A stretch of 64,000 nt of DNA from Xanthomonas massiliensis (GCF_900018785.1 NZ_FCOY01000006.1:992001-1056000); one strand, 5' to 3'; shown: positions 24,944 to 35,467, numbered from the stretch's first letter. Made by a program: numbers and translations. The notes: a model not told the origin generated them from the letters alone.

Positions 24944-27292
24944 GTGGCGAAGCAGCTTCCGGAGCGCGGCAAGAAGCAGGACGGCAAATCCGCACGCGCA
25001 GCCACGCCGGCCAACCCGGCCCGGCAGCGGTTGTGGCGCGACCTGGCCTTGATCGCCATCGCGCCGGCGCTGCTGTACCTGCTGGCCAGCCTGTTCACCT
25101 ATTCCCCGGCCGATCCGGGCTGGTCGCAGACCGGCAGCGTGGTCGCGCCGGTGCACAACATGGGCGGCAAGTTCGGCGCCTGGATCGCCGACGTGCTGCT
25201 GCAGCTGTGCGGCTATGTGGCCTTCCTGCTGCCGCTGGTGCTGGGCATGGTGGCCTGGATCGCCCTGTTCGGCATGGAGCGCGAGGGCCAGCGCGAGGGC
25301 GACCTGGGCCCGGCGCTGAAGCTGGTGGGCATCGTCGGCTTCCTCATCGCCTCCACCGGCCTGCTGCACCTGCGCCTGTTCCACGGCGACGTGGCCCATG
25401 CCGGCGGCGTGCTCGGCCAGGCGGTGGGCAAGTCGCTGACGGTCGGCTTCGGCGCGCTCGGGGCCAACCTGTTCGTGCTGGTGCTGCTGCTGGCCTCGAT
25501 CACCCTGGCCACCGGGCTGTCCTGGATCCAGCTCATGGAGCGGATCGGGCAGGGCGTGCTCGCGCTGGGCCCGTGGCTGCAGCGCTCGCAGCGCCAGGCC
25601 AGCGAGTGGCAGCAGACCCGCGAGCTGCGCGAACAGCGCGAGGAGGTGCGCAAGACCGAGGCGGTGCAGCGCGCCAAGCGCGAGCCGGTGAAGATCGAGC
25701 CGCCGGCCGCGCCGGTGGTGGAGAAGAGCGAGCGCGCCAAGCGCGACACCCAGATCCCGATGTTCCAGGGCGTCAACAAGGACGGCTCGGACCTGCCGCC
25801 GCTGGCGCTGCTGGACGACCCCAAGCCGCAGCCCAAGGGCTACGACGAGGAGACCCTGGAGACGCTCTCGCGCCAGATCGAGTTCAAGCTCAAGGACTTC
25901 CGCATCGATGCGCAGGTGGTCGGCGCCTATCCCGGCCCGGTGATCACCCGCTTCGAGATCGAGCCGGCGCCGGGCGTGAAGGTCAGCCAGATCAGCTCGC
26001 TGGACAAGGACCTGGCGCGCGGGCTGTCGGTCAAGTCGGTGCGCGTGGTCGACGTGATCCCGGGCAAGACCGTGATCGGCCTGGAGATCCCCAACGTCAC
26101 CCGCGAGATGATCTTCCTGTCCGAGCTGCTGCGCTCGAAGGAGTACGACAAGTCCGCCAGCCCGCTGACCCTGGCGCTGGGCAAGGACATCGGCGGCCGC
26201 CCGACGGTGGCCGACCTGGCGCGCATGCCGCACCTGCTGGTGGCCGGCACCACCGGCTCGGGCAAGTCGGTGGCGGTCAACGCGATGGTGCTGAGCCTGC
26301 TGTACAAGGCCGGGCCCAAGGATCTGCGGATGCTGATGATCGACCCGAAGATGCTCGAGCTGAGCGTCTACGAGGGCATCCCGCACCTGCTGGCGCCGGT
26401 GGTCACCGACATGAAGGAGGCCGCCAATGGCCTGCGCTGGTGCGTGGCGGAGATGGAGCGCCGCTACAAGCTGATGAGCGCGGTGGGCGTGCGCAACCTG
26501 GCCGGCTTCAACAAGAAGGTCAAGGAGGCCCAGGACGCCGGCCAGCCGCTGATGGACCCGCTGTTCAAGCCCAACCCCGAGCTGGGCGAGGCGCCGCGGC
26601 CGCTGGAGCCGATGCCGTTCATCGTCATCTTCATCGACGAATTCGCCGACATGATGATGATCGTCGGCAAGAAGGTCGAGGAACTGATCGCGCGCCTGGC
26701 ACAGAAGGCGCGCGCCGCCGGCATCCACCTGATCCTGGCCACCCAGCGGCCGTCGGTGGACGTGATCACCGGCCTGATCAAGGCCAACATCCCCACCCGC
26801 ATCGCCTTCCAGGTCAGCTCCAAGATCGACTCGCGCACCATCCTCGATCAGTCCGGCGCCGAGGCGCTGCTGGGCAACGGCGACATGCTGTACCTGCCGC
26901 CGGGCACGGCCATGCCCGAGCGCGTGCACGGCGCCTTCGTGTCCGACGACGAGGTGCACCGGGTGGTCGAGCACCTCAAGGCCAGCGGCCCGGTCGAGTA
27001 CATCGAGGGCGTGCTGGACGAGGTGCAGACCATGGGCGACGGCACCGTGGTCGGCGCCACCGGCCTGCCCGAGGTGGCCAGCAGCGGCGACGAGTCCGAC
27101 CCGCTGTACGACGAGGCCCTGCGCATCGTTACCGAGACCCGCCGCGCCTCGATCTCGGGCGTGCAGCGCCGGCTCAAGATCGGCTACAACCGCGCCGCCC
27201 GGCTGATCGAGGCGATGGAGGCGGCCGGCGTGGTCAGCGCCCCGGAGCACAACGGCGACCGCTCGGTGCTGGCGCCGCCGCCGCCGAAGTGA
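24944..27292 (+). CDS. ftsK: FtsK, DNA translocase of the division septum
   Basis: A 782-residue translocase. Four hydrophobic segments between residues 30 and 185 anchor it; a short charged linker follows (about residues 210-280, rich in Arg/Glu). The RecA-like motor carries Walker [12 protein letters not shown] near residue 434 and Walker [13 protein letters not shown] near residue 565. The C-terminal winged-helix gamma domain, which reads KOPS sites, spans [20 protein letters not shown]. The start is GTG at 24944. The 252-bp gap to trxB holds an AT-rich patch at 24895-24930 that includes TATTAT, the likely promoter region. Confidence 0.96.
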   Translation: MAKQLPERGKKQDGKSARAATPANPARQRLWRDLALIAIAPALLYLLASLFTYSPADPGWSQTGSVVAPVHNMGGKFGAWIADVLLQLCGYVAFLLPLVLGMVAWIALFGMEREGQREGDLGPALKLVGIVGFLIASTGLLHLRLFHGDVAHAGGVLGQAVGKSLTVGFGALGANLFVLVLLLASITLATGLSWIQLMERIGQGVLALGPWLQRSQRQASEWQQTRELREQREEVRKTEAVQRAKREPVKIEPPAAPVVEKSERAKRDTQIPMFQGVNKDGSDLPPLALLDDPKPQPKGYDEETLETLSRQIEFKLKDFRIDAQVVGAYPGPVITRFEIEPAPGVKVSQISSLDKDLARGLSVKSVRVVDVIPGKTVIGLEIPNVTREMIFLSELLRSKEYDKSASPLTLALGKDIGGRPTVADLARMPHLLVAGTTGSGKSVAVNAMVLSLLYKAGPKDLRMLMIDPKMLELSVYEGIPHLLAPVVTDMKEAANGLRWCVAEMERRYKLMSAVGVRNLAGFNKKVKEAQDAGQPLMDPLFKPNPELGEAPRPLEPMPFIVIFIDEFADMMMIVGKKVEELIARLAQKARAAGIHLILATQRPSVDVITGLIKANIPTRIAFQVSSKIDSRTILDQSGAEALLGNGDMLYLPPGTAMPERVHGAFVSDDEVHRVVEHLKASGPVEYIEGVLDEVQTMGDGTVVGATGLPEVASSGDESDPLYDEALRIVTETRRASISGVQRRLKIGYNRAARLIEAMEAAGVVSAPEHNGDRSVLAPPPPK

Positions 27293-27410
27293 GCCGGCGA
27301 CGTCCGGCTCGAACCTGAATGGGCATGTGCGCGGCGCCTCGCGCGCCGCGCCGGTTCATCCAGGTGCGTTCAGAATTCCTCCATCCACCCCATTTCCTGG
27401 AATCGCCGCG

Positions 27411-28043
27411 ATGCGCCATCTGTTGCGAACCTCCCTGCTGGCCCTTGCCCTGATGGGGGCCAGCGCCTCCGCCTTCGCCGGTGCGCGCGAGGAGCTCAAG
27501 ACCTTCACCAACGGCCTGAAGGGCCTGGACGGGCAGTTCAGCCAGCAGGTCTACGACGGCAAGGGCCGGCTCAAGGAGAAGTCCAGCGGGCGCCTGGCGC
27601 TTTCGGCACCGCGCCTGTTCCGCTGGGAGTACACCAAGCCGTTCGAGCAGCTGATCGTGGCCGATGGCAAGAAGGTCTGGGTCTACGACCCGGACCTGCA
27701 GCAGGTCACCGTGCGCGACCAGGGCAGCGAGGAAGCGAGCAGCCCGCTGGCCGCGCTGGTCGAACCCGGCCGGCTCGACCGGCAGTTCGACGTCAGCGAG
27801 GAGGCCGGCAGCCGCGACGGCCTGCAGTGGCTGGCGCTCTCGCCCAAGGCCGGTGCCGATGCGGTGTTCCAGTACGCCAACCTCGGCTTCGGCGCGCAGG
27901 GCCTGAGCCGGATGGAGATCACCGATGCCGCCGGCCAGCGCACCGTGATCAACTTCAGCGGCTGGCAGCGCAACCCGGCCTTTGCCGCCGGCACCTTCCG
28001 CTACGTGCCGGGCAAGGGCGTGGACGTGGTCGGCGAACGCTGA
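27411..28043 (+). CDS. lolA: LolA, periplasmic lipoprotein carrier
   Basis: A 210-residue protein with a clear signal peptide (MRHLLRTSLLALALMGASASAFA). The mature part shows the LolA pattern: GQFSQQVYDGKGRLKEKSSGRLAL, PRLFRWEYTKPFEQLIVADGKKVWVYDPDL and a C-terminal FRYVPGKGVDVV strand. It shuttles lipoproteins from LolCDE to LolB. The ftsK-lolA-rarA order is the same as in many gammaproteobacteria including E. coli. Confidence 0.97.
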   Translation: MRHLLRTSLLALALMGASASAFAGAREELKTFTNGLKGLDGQFSQQVYDGKGRLKEKSSGRLALSAPRLFRWEYTKPFEQLIVADGKKVWVYDPDLQQVTVRDQGSEEASSPLAALVEPGRLDRQFDVSEEAGSRDGLQWLALSPKAGADAVFQYANLGFGAQGLSRMEITDAAGQRTVINFSGWQRNPAFAAGTFRYVPGKGVDVVGER

Positions 28044-28075
28044 ACGCCGCGCGCGGGGCGCTGGCGCCGGCGCGG

Positions 28076-28081
28076 TAGAAT
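28076..28081 (+). promoter_or_regulatory. -10 box of rarA, probable leaderless transcript
   Basis: A TAGAAT box ends six bases before the GTG start of rarA, the same spacing as at clpS. A transcript from it would begin at the start codon. No Shine-Dalgarno sequence is present. Confidence 0.55.
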
Positions 28082-28087
28082 CGGCCG

Positions 28088-29446
28088 GTGGCAAGAACCC
28101 GCATTCCCGCTCCCGGCACCGGCGACCTGCTCGGTGCCGAACCCGAACACCTCAAGCCGCTCGCCGAGCGCATGCGCCCGCGCACGCTCGACGAGATGGT
28201 CGGGCAGAAGCGCCTGCTCGCCCCGGGCAGCGCGCTGCGGCGCGCGGTCGAATCCGGGCGCGTGCACTCGATGATCCTGTGGGGGCCGCCCGGCTGCGGC
28301 AAGACCACCCTGGCGCTGCTGCTGGCGCGCTATGCCGATGCCGAGTTCCGGGCGATCTCGGCGGTGCTGTCCGGGTTGCCGGAGGTGCGCCAGGTGCTGG
28401 CCGAGGCCGCGCAGCGCTTCGCCGAGGGCCGGCGCACGGTGCTGTTCGTCGACGAGGTGCACCGCTTCAACAAGGCCCAGCAGGACGCGTTCCTGCCGCA
28501 CATCGAGCGCGGCACAATCATCTTCGTCGGCGCCACCACCGAGAACCCCTCGTTCGAGCTGAACTCGGCGCTGCTGTCGCGCTGCCGCGTTCACGTGCTG
28601 GAGGCGGTGTCGGCCGCGGACATCGCCGAGGCGCTGCGGCGGGCGCTGGACGACGGCGAGCGCGGCCTGGGCGGGCAGGGCATCCGCATCACCGACGAAT
28701 CGCTGCACGAGATCGCCGGCGCCGCAGACGGCGACGTGCGCCGCGCCCTGACCCTGCTGGAGATCGCCGCCGAACTGGCGCTGGGCGAGGGCGGGGAGAT
28801 CACCGCACGGACCCTGCAGCAGGTGCTGGCCGACCGCACCCGCCGCTTCGACAAGGGTGGCGAGCAGTTCTACGACCAGATCTCGGCGCTGCACAAGTCG
28901 GTGCGCAGCTCCAACCCGGACGCGGCGCTGTACTGGCTCACTCGCATGCTCGACGGCGGCTGCGACCCGGCCTACCTGGCGCGGCGGCTCACCCGCATGG
29001 CGATCGAGGACATCGGCCTGGCCGACCCGCGCGCGCAGACCATGGCGCTGGAGGCCTGGGACATCTACGAGCGCCTGGGCAGCCCCGAGGGCGAGCTGGC
29101 GTTCGCGCAGCTGGTGCTGTACCTGGCCAGCACTGCCAAGTCCAATGCCGGCTATGCCGCCTTCAACCAGGCCAAGGCCGAAGTGCGCGAGACCGGCACC
29201 CAGGAGGTGCCGCTGCACCTGCGCAACGCGCCGACCAAGCTGATGAAGAACCTCGGCTACGGCAAGGATTACCAGTACGACCACGACGTCGAGGGCGGCA
29301 TCGCGCTGGACCAGACCGGCTTCCCGGACGCGATGGGCGAGCGGGTCTACTACCGCCCGGTCGAGCGCGGCATGGAGATCAAGCTCAAGGAGAAGCTGGA
29401 CCGCCTGCGCGCCGCGCGCGAGCAGGCGCGCAAGGGCAAGGAGTAG
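28088..29446 (+). CDS. rarA: RarA (MgsA), replication-associated recombination AAA+ ATPase
   Basis: A 452-residue clamp-loader-like ATPase that acts at stalled forks. Motifs are Walker A WGPPGCGKTT near residue 68, Walker B LFVDEVHRFNKAQQDAFLPH, sensor 1 GATTENPSFELNSALLSR, and the C-terminal tetramerisation domain with YLASTAKSNAGYAAFNQA and LGYGKDYQYDHD. The start is GTG. It probably has its own leaderless promoter as well as read-through from lolA. Confidence 0.96.
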   Translation: MARTRIPAPGTGDLLGAEPEHLKPLAERMRPRTLDEMVGQKRLLAPGSALRRAVESGRVHSMILWGPPGCGKTTLALLLARYADAEFRAISAVLSGLPEVRQVLAEAAQRFAEGRRTVLFVDEVHRFNKAQQDAFLPHIERGTIIFVGATTENPSFELNSALLSRCRVHVLEAVSAADIAEALRRALDDGERGLGGQGIRITDESLHEIAGAADGDVRRALTLLEIAAELALGEGGEITARTLQQVLADRTRRFDKGGEQFYDQISALHKSVRSSNPDAALYWLTRMLDGGCDPAYLARRLTRMAIEDIGLADPRAQTMALEAWDIYERLGSPEGELAFAQLVLYLASTAKSNAGYAAFNQAKAEVRETGTQEVPLHLRNAPTKLMKNLGYGKDYQYDHDVEGGIALDQTGFPDAMGERVYYRPVERGMEIKLKEKLDRLRAAREQARKGKE

Positions 29447-29566
29447 GCGCAGCGGCCCCGGTGCGGCCCCCGGCTGGCCTGCACTGCCGGTATTCGGCGC
29501 GAGGCGGCTGGCAATCGCCGCGGACCTCCCCCATGTAGAGGGACATCCACCCACTGGAACCCGCGC

Positions 29567-30568
<1,002 letters not shown>

Positions 30569-30641
30569 CCGGCCGCTTCACGCCTCCTTGCCCGCCGGCA
30601 CGCCCAAGATGGAGACCGGTTTTCGCGAGGGAGTGGTACCC

Positions 30642-31151
30642 ATGCAGCAGCGCAGAAGGCACGTGGACGAGGTCGCCGGGCTGATCCGCGACGTCGAGGT
30701 GGCGATGCTCACCACCGTCGACGCCGACGGCCGCCTGGTCAGCCGGCCCTTGTGCACGGAGGATGCGGAGTTCGACGGCGAGCTGTGGTTCGTCACCCGC
30801 AGCGACAGCCCCAAGGTGGCCGAGATCCATGCCAATCCCCAGGTCAACGTGGCCTATGCGGTGCCGGCGCGCAACGCCTACGTTTCCATCGCCGGCCAGG
30901 CGCGCATCGTCCACGACCCGGCCCGCGCCGCGGCCTACCAGAGCCGGGCGCTGGCGATGTTCTTCCCCGAGGGGCGCGAGGACGGGGACCTGTGCCTGGT
31001 TCATGTGGTGGCCGATTCGGCCGAGTGCTGGAACGGTCCGGGGCCGCTGCTGGGGCGGGTGCTGCACTTCGTGATGAGTGCGGTCGGCGACGAACCGCCG
31101 GCCATGAGCGGCAGCGACGTGCTCGACCTGGAGCCCCATCGCCGGCGCTGA
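30642..31151 (+). CDS. Pyridoxamine 5'-phosphate oxidase-like general stress protein
   Basis: A 169-residue split-barrel flavin-binding protein of the GsiB/general-stress-protein-26 type. The segments VAMLTTVDADGRLVSRPL, ELWFVTRSDSPKVAEI and VNVAYAVPARNAYVSIAGQARIV are diagnostic. The start at 30642 follows GAGGGAG at ideal spacing; an upstream in-frame ATG at 30609 is less likely. The role is presumed to be binding of FMN, FAD or F420-like cofactor under stress. It converges on exoD with a 4-bp gap. Confidence 0.87.
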   Translation: MQQRRRHVDEVAGLIRDVEVAMLTTVDADGRLVSRPLCTEDAEFDGELWFVTRSDSPKVAEIHANPQVNVAYAVPARNAYVSIAGQARIVHDPARAAAYQSRALAMFFPEGREDGDLCLVHVVADSAECWNGPGPLLGRVLHFVMSAVGDEPPAMSGSDVLDLEPHRRR

Positions 31152-31155
31152 AGTG

Positions 31156-31809
31156 TCAGTGCAGACGGTGCAGCAGGTCGCGGCCGAGGCCGATCAGGCC
31201 GCCAGAGGCCAGGGCGGTGGCGGCGATGCTGGCGAGCCCGGCGGTCCACGCCACCGCCATCAGGCGGCCGTCGCGCTCGAGCAGCGCCAGGGCATACAGC
31301 AGCAGGATCACCCCGAACAGGTAGTTGGTCATCGGGATCGGCAGCGACAGCAGGATCCCCAGCACCACTAGCTGGGCGCCGCAGGCCAGGCGTGCCGGCA
31401 GCGGCGCGACCAGTACGCGCCAGCGCGGCGCCAGCAGGCGGTCCAGGCGCCGCAGCAGCGGCGAGATGCGCGCCACGAAGCGCCCGACCGTGCGCCGGCG
31501 TGGCCCGCGGCGGCCGATCGGGCCGGGCAGCCAGGGCCGGCGCAGCCCGAGCAGCAGCTGCAGCCCGACCAGGGCCACCAGCGGGCCGCTGACCGCCCCG
31601 GACACGCCGGGCAGGGGAATGAAGGCCGGCAGGATCGCCACGAACAGGAACATGCCGAACGCGCTTTCCTGCATGTCCGCCAGGATCTCGCGCAGGCTCA
31701 GGACCTGGTCCGGATCGCCCTGCAGGAACACCGACAACAGCGTGCGGATGCCCGCGCTGCCGAACGCCTCGCCCGGGCCGGGCGCGTTGCCCTCATCCGG
31801 TGAGGTCAT
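31156..31809 (-). CDS. ExoD-family membrane protein
   Basis: A 217-residue protein of the exopolysaccharide synthesis ExoD family. A polar N-terminus is followed by hydrophobic stretches (GMFLFVAILPAFIPLPG, GPLVALVGLQLLLGL, LACGAQLVVLGILLSL and others), giving about four to five membrane passes with an Arg-rich cytoplasmic loop near residues 95-130. ExoD was first linked to rhizobial exopolysaccharide; its biochemical role is unknown. Its start lies inside the 3' end of the CorC gene (17-bp overlap), so the two are co-expressed. Confidence 0.85.
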   Translation of the reverse strand: MTSPDEGNAPGPGEAFGSAGIRTLLSVFLQGDPDQVLSLREILADMQESAFGMFLFVAILPAFIPLPGVSGAVSGPLVALVGLQLLLGLRRPWLPGPIGRRGPRRRTVGRFVARISPLLRRLDRLLAPRWRVLVAPLPARLACGAQLVVLGILLSLPIPMTNYLFGVILLLYALALLERDGRLMAVAWTAGLASIAATALASGGLIGLGRDLLHRLH

Positions 31810-33106
31810 CGGTCCCGTCTTCGGGCAGCTTGCGCAGCAGCAGCTTGTCGATGCGCGCCCCGTCCAGGTCCACCACCTCGATGCGCCAGCCGGCCCAGTC
31901 GAAGTACTCCCCGGCGTGCGGGATGCGGCCGAAGTAGTAGATGCACAGGCCGGCCAGGGTGTGGTAATCGCCCTCCTGCGCCGGCGGCAGCTCGGCCCCG
32001 CCGAGCACCTCGCGCAGCTCGTCGATCGGCAGCGAGCCGTCCACCAGCAGCGAGCCGTCCTCGCGCTGCACCACCAGGGCGTCGTCGTTGCCGTTCTCGA
32101 AGGCCTGGATGCGGCCGACCACCGCGCCCATCAGGTCGCTGACCGTGACCAGGCCCTGGATCTCGCCGTATTCGTCCACCACCAGCGCCATCGACTGCTG
32201 CTCCTCGCGGAAGATCTCCAGCAGCTTCATGGCCTGGGTGGAATCGGAGACGTACAGCGGCTCGCGCAGGTTCTCGAACAGGTGCTGCGGATCGCCGTCC
32301 ATGCGCACGATCAGCGACTTCACCTCGAGGATGCCGACCACGTCCTGGTCGTTGCCGCGGTACACCGGGTAGCGCGAGAACTGGTGCTCGCGCATGGTCC
32401 GCAGGTTCTTCTCCGGCGCCGCCTCGGTGTCCAGCCAGGCGATGCGGTTGCGCGGCGTCATCAGGCTGTCGGCGGTGCGGTCGCCCAGCCGCAGCACCCG
32501 GTTCATCATGTTGCGCTCGTCGTCGTCGATCACGCCCTGCTCGTGGCTTTCGGCCACCAGCATGCGGATCTCCTCTTCGGAGACCTTGGCCGACTGCTCG
32601 TTGCCCAGGCCCAGCAGCCGCAGCACCAGGCGGGTGGTGCGCGCGAGCACCCAGACGCCGGGCGCGGCGATGCGCGCCAGCCAGCCCATCGGCGTGGCGA
32701 CGATGCCGGCGATGGTCTCCGGCCGGGTGATGGCCAGGCGCTTGGGCACCAGCTCGCCGAAGATCAGCGTCAGGAAGGTGATCAGCGCGACCGCGGCGGT
32801 CTTGCCGATGCCGTCGGCCCACGGCGCCAGGGCGGGCACGCCGGCCTTGATCCACTCGGCCATCACCAGGCCGATCGCCTCGCCGCCGAACAGGCCGGTG
32901 AGCACGCCGATCAGGGTGATGCCGATCTGCACCGCGGACAGGAAGTTGTCCGGCTTCTCGGCCAGCTTCAGTGCGGCGGCGGCGCGCTTGCTGGAAGCGG
33001 CCATCTGCTTCAGGCGGCTCTTGCGCGAGGTCATCACGGACATCTCCGACATGGAGAAGAAGCCGTTGAGGATGACCAGGGCCAGGACGATCAGAAGTTC
33101 GATCAT
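31793..33106 (-). CDS. CNNM/CorC-family (HlyC-like) membrane transporter with CBS domains
   Basis: A 437-residue protein: DUF21 membrane domain (residues 1-190, starting IELLIVLALVILNGFFSMSE), a CBS pair (about 205-335, with MTPRNRIAWLDTEA and DLMGAVVGRIQAF) and a C-terminal CorC/HlyC domain (YHTLAGLCIYYFGRIPHAGEYF). Members are thought to export Mg2+ or Na+. The ATG at 33106 has a GGAGG site. The upstream 227 bp hold a long G-tract on the plus strand and the divergent DUF47-pit promoter. Confidence 0.92.
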   Translation of the reverse strand: MIELLIVLALVILNGFFSMSEMSVMTSRKSRLKQMAASSKRAAAALKLAEKPDNFLSAVQIGITLIGVLTGLFGGEAIGLVMAEWIKAGVPALAPWADGIGKTAAVALITFLTLIFGELVPKRLAITRPETIAGIVATPMGWLARIAAPGVWVLARTTRLVLRLLGLGNEQSAKVSEEEIRMLVAESHEQGVIDDDERNMMNRVLRLGDRTADSLMTPRNRIAWLDTEAAPEKNLRTMREHQFSRYPVYRGNDQDVVGILEVKSLIVRMDGDPQHLFENLREPLYVSDSTQAMKLLEIFREEQQSMALVVDEYGEIQGLVTVSDLMGAVVGRIQAFENGNDDALVVQREDGSLLVDGSLPIDELREVLGGAELPPAQEGDYHTLAGLCIYYFGRIPHAGEYFDWAGWRIEVVDLDGARIDKLLLRKLPEDGTDDLTG

Positions 33107-33132
33107 CGCCGGGCCTCCCTGTAGCCAGGGAA

Positions 33133-33154
33133 GGGGGGGAGGCGGGCGGGGGGG
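33133..33154 (+). other. G-rich tract with quadruplex potential
   Basis: Two runs of seven G flank GG and GGG runs separated by one base each. The pattern fits four G3 runs with short loops. It lies 27 bp before the CorC start (C-rich on its coding strand) and about 115 bp upstream of the DUF47 promoter. Confidence 0.5.
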
Positions 33155-33267
33155 AGGTTTCGAGGAATTTTCCATAGGATGCGCGGTCAAGCGCCGGCCA
33201 ATCGTAGCAAATGCGGGCGGTGGCGGCGCAAGTCCGCGGCCGGTTGCGCGCCCGGTGGATACCCGGG

Positions 33268-33285
33268 CTGTCACGGAACAGTCAT
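33268..33285 (+). promoter_or_regulatory. Candidate Pho box upstream of the DUF47-pit operon
   Basis: CTGTCAC-GGAA-CAGTCAT fits the PhoB pattern of two 7-bp repeats (CTGTCAT/C) 11 bp apart, with 12 of 14 repeat positions matching. It overlaps a CATAAT -10-like box (33283-33288), 45 bp before the DUF47 start, a placement that would suit repression rather than activation. In Sinorhizobium meliloti the orfA-pit operon, also DUF47 plus Pit, is known to be repressed by PhoB. Confidence 0.55.
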
Positions 33286-33333
33286 AATTCCGCCCTGCGC
33301 CGTCCTCCCAGACGGCAGGACGATGCCTTCTCC

Positions 33334-33960
33334 ATGTTTTCCCTGCAGACCATCTTCGGCTCCGGCAAGCAGTTCTACACGCTGCTCGACGAAGCCGCCG
33401 ACGCCGCCTACGACAGCGCCAAGGCCTTGCACGCCATGATGCGCGACGCCGACCGCCAGCCGGCGCTGGATGCCTTTAAGCTGGCGCGCCTGCGCGAGCG
33501 CACCGCCTCGGACAAGATCGGCCAGGCGCTGGTGGACAGCTTCATGACCCCGATCGAGCGCGAGGACATCGAGGCGCTGGGGTCGGCGCTGTACAAGATC
33601 CCCAAGCAGATCGAGAAGTTCGCCGACCGCTACGCGCTGGCCACCAAGCACCTGGAGCACATCGACTTCGCCCCGCGCGCGGCGATGCTCGAGCAGGCCG
33701 CCAGCGTGGTGTGCGAGATGGTCCACGACCTGCGCAACATGGACCTGGACCGCACCACCGCGCTCAACGAGAAGCTGCGCACGATCGAGAACGAGGCCGA
33801 CCGGCTGATGCTCGAGCTGTACCGGGACATCTACTCCGGCCGGCTGGACTACCAGCAGATGTTCCTGCTCAAGGAGTTCTTCGAGATCCTGGAGAAGGCC
33901 ATCGACCGCTGCCGCGAGGCCGGCGTGGTGGTCTACCAGATCGTGCTCAAGAATTCCTGA
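33334..33960 (+). CDS. DUF47 family PhoU-like regulator of Pit
   Basis: A 208-residue all-helical protein of the DUF47/TIGR00153 family, related to PhoU. The segments LLDEAADAAYDSAKALHAMM, DLRNMDLDRTTALNEKLRTIENEADRL and LLKEFFEILEKAIDRCREAG are typical. These proteins regulate the low-affinity phosphate transporter encoded next to them. pit follows after 133 bp on the same strand. A candidate Pho box stands upstream. Confidence 0.92.
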   Translation: MFSLQTIFGSGKQFYTLLDEAADAAYDSAKALHAMMRDADRQPALDAFKLARLRERTASDKIGQALVDSFMTPIEREDIEALGSALYKIPKQIEKFADRYALATKHLEHIDFAPRAAMLEQAASVVCEMVHDLRNMDLDRTTALNEKLRTIENEADRLMLELYRDIYSGRLDYQQMFLLKEFFEILEKAIDRCREAGVVVYQIVLKNS

Positions 33961-34093
33961 TGGCGATGCCGACCTTGCCGCATCCCGGTGCCGGGAAGAG
34001 CAATGGCGTCCGCGCCGCGGGCCGCGTGTCGCTCCGGTCCGCCCATGCCGCCGCCCGCCGCATCCGCGCGTCCGCGCCCGGGAGGCCGCTGCC

Positions 34094-35215
34094 ATGCTGA
34101 CGCTGGTGATAGTGGTGGTGCTGGCCGCGCTGGTGTTCGAGTTCATCAACGGCTTCCACGACACCGCCAACTCGATCGCCACGGTGGTCTCCACCAAGGT
34201 GCTCACCCCGGGTTGGGCGGTGATCCTGGCCGCGGGCATGAACCTGGTCGGCGCGCTGACCGGCACCGCGGTGGCGCTGACCATCGCCTCGGGCCTGCTC
34301 GACACCGACGTGGTCGAGGTCACCCCGCAGGTGGTGCTGTGCGCGCTGCTCGGCGGGATCATCTGGAACCTGATCACCTGGTGGCGGGGACTGCCGTCCT
34401 CGTCCTCGCACGCGCTGATCGGCGGCCTGTGCGGTGCCGGCCTGGCCGCGGCCGGCAACGACTGGAACGCGCTGATCTGGTCGCAGAACGTGGGCGACTG
34501 GGCCCACAACAAGGGCCTGCTGTGGAAGGTGTTCGTGCCGATGGTGACCTCGCCGGTCGCCGGCTTCTTCCTCGGCATCGTGGTGATGATGGCGCTGTGG
34601 GCGATCATCGCCGGCATGGCCCGGATCGGCGGCCCGGTCGGGCGGCTGGCGCGGCCGCGCTGGGTCAACGCCTTCTTCGGCAAGGCGCAGATCGCCTCGG
34701 CCGCCTACATGGGCTACGCGCACGGCCACAACGACGCGCAGAAGACCATGGGCATCATCGCCATGACCCTGGTCGGGGCGCAGTCGGTGGGTGCGCTGGA
34801 CGATCTGCCGGGCTGGCTGGCGTTCCTGCATCCGGCGGCCCACGGCGGCGACGGCATCCCGCTGTGGATCGTGCTCTCGTGCGCGCTGGTGATGGCCGCG
34901 GGCACCGCGTCCGGCGGCTGGAAGATCATCCGCACGCTGGGCCACAAGATGGTGCGCCTGCACCCGATCCACGGCTTCGCCGCCGAGGTCAGCTCGGCCT
35001 CGATCCTGACCCTGGCCGCGCACTTCGGCATGCCGGTGTCCACCACCCACAGCATCTCCACCGCGATCATGGGCGTGGGCTTCGCCAAGAACCCGCACTC
35101 GCTGAAGCTGGGGGTGATCGAGCGGATCGTGTGGGCCTGGATCCTGACCATTCCCGCCTCCGGCCTGATCGGCTACCTGATCCTGGAGCTGTTCCGCCTG
35201 GCCGGCTGGACCTGA
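34094..35215 (+). CDS. pit: Low-affinity inorganic phosphate transporter, PiT family
   Basis: A 373-residue membrane protein with the two inverted PiT signatures, FINGFHDTANSIATVVSTK at the N-terminus and GYAHGHNDAQKTMGIIAM near residue 212, and PVSTTHSISTAIMGVG near the end. It carries phosphate as a metal complex driven by the proton gradient. At 373 residues it is the short bacterial type rather than the longer E. coli PitA. It shares an operon with DUF47. Confidence 0.95.
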   Translation: MLTLVIVVVLAALVFEFINGFHDTANSIATVVSTKVLTPGWAVILAAGMNLVGALTGTAVALTIASGLLDTDVVEVTPQVVLCALLGGIIWNLITWWRGLPSSSSHALIGGLCGAGLAAAGNDWNALIWSQNVGDWAHNKGLLWKVFVPMVTSPVAGFFLGIVVMMALWAIIAGMARIGGPVGRLARPRWVNAFFGKAQIASAAYMGYAHGHNDAQKTMGIIAMTLVGAQSVGALDDLPGWLAFLHPAAHGGDGIPLWIVLSCALVMAAGTASGGWKIIRTLGHKMVRLHPIHGFAAEVSSASILTLAAHFGMPVSTTHSISTAIMGVGFAKNPHSLKLGVIERIVWAWILTIPASGLIGYLILELFRLAGWT

Positions 35216-35217
35216 AG

Positions 35218-35252
35218 CCCGCGTGGTGCCGGCGCCGCCGGCGCCGCGCGGG
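35218..35252. terminator. GC-rich hairpin after pit
   Basis: CCCGCG pairs with CGCGGG around an inner GGCGCC-rich palindrome, directly after the pit stop. There is no T-run. It may end pit transcription. Confidence 0.5.
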
Positions 35253-35264
35253 GGACCGCTCGAT

Positions 35265-35420
35265 TCAATCCAGCGTGACCACGACCTTGCCGAACGCGCC
35301 GCGGCGCAGGTGCGCGAACGCCTCCGGCACGGCGTCGAAACCGTAGCGGGCATCGACCACCGGGACGATGCGGTGCCGCGCGAGTGCGCGGTTCATCGCC
35401 TTGAAGGCGTGGCGCGCCGG
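35265..35420 (-). pseudogene. C-terminal remnant of a zinc-type alcohol dehydrogenase / quinone oxidoreductase
   Basis: About 50 residues read FKAMNRALARHRIVPVVD, then ARYGFDAVPEAFAHLRRG and AFGKVVVTLD before a stop. This is the usual C-terminal end of medium-chain zinc-binding dehydrogenases. Upstream on the same strand the homology ends and the S10 peptidase gene begins within 50 bp, so the catalytic and cofactor domains are gone. It is a deletion relic; the lost part was presumably removed in the event that placed the peptidase gene here. Confidence 0.75.
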
Positions 35421-35467
35421 CGGTCCGGGATCCGATGACAGCGGGGCCGGCCCGATGCGCGACAGGC

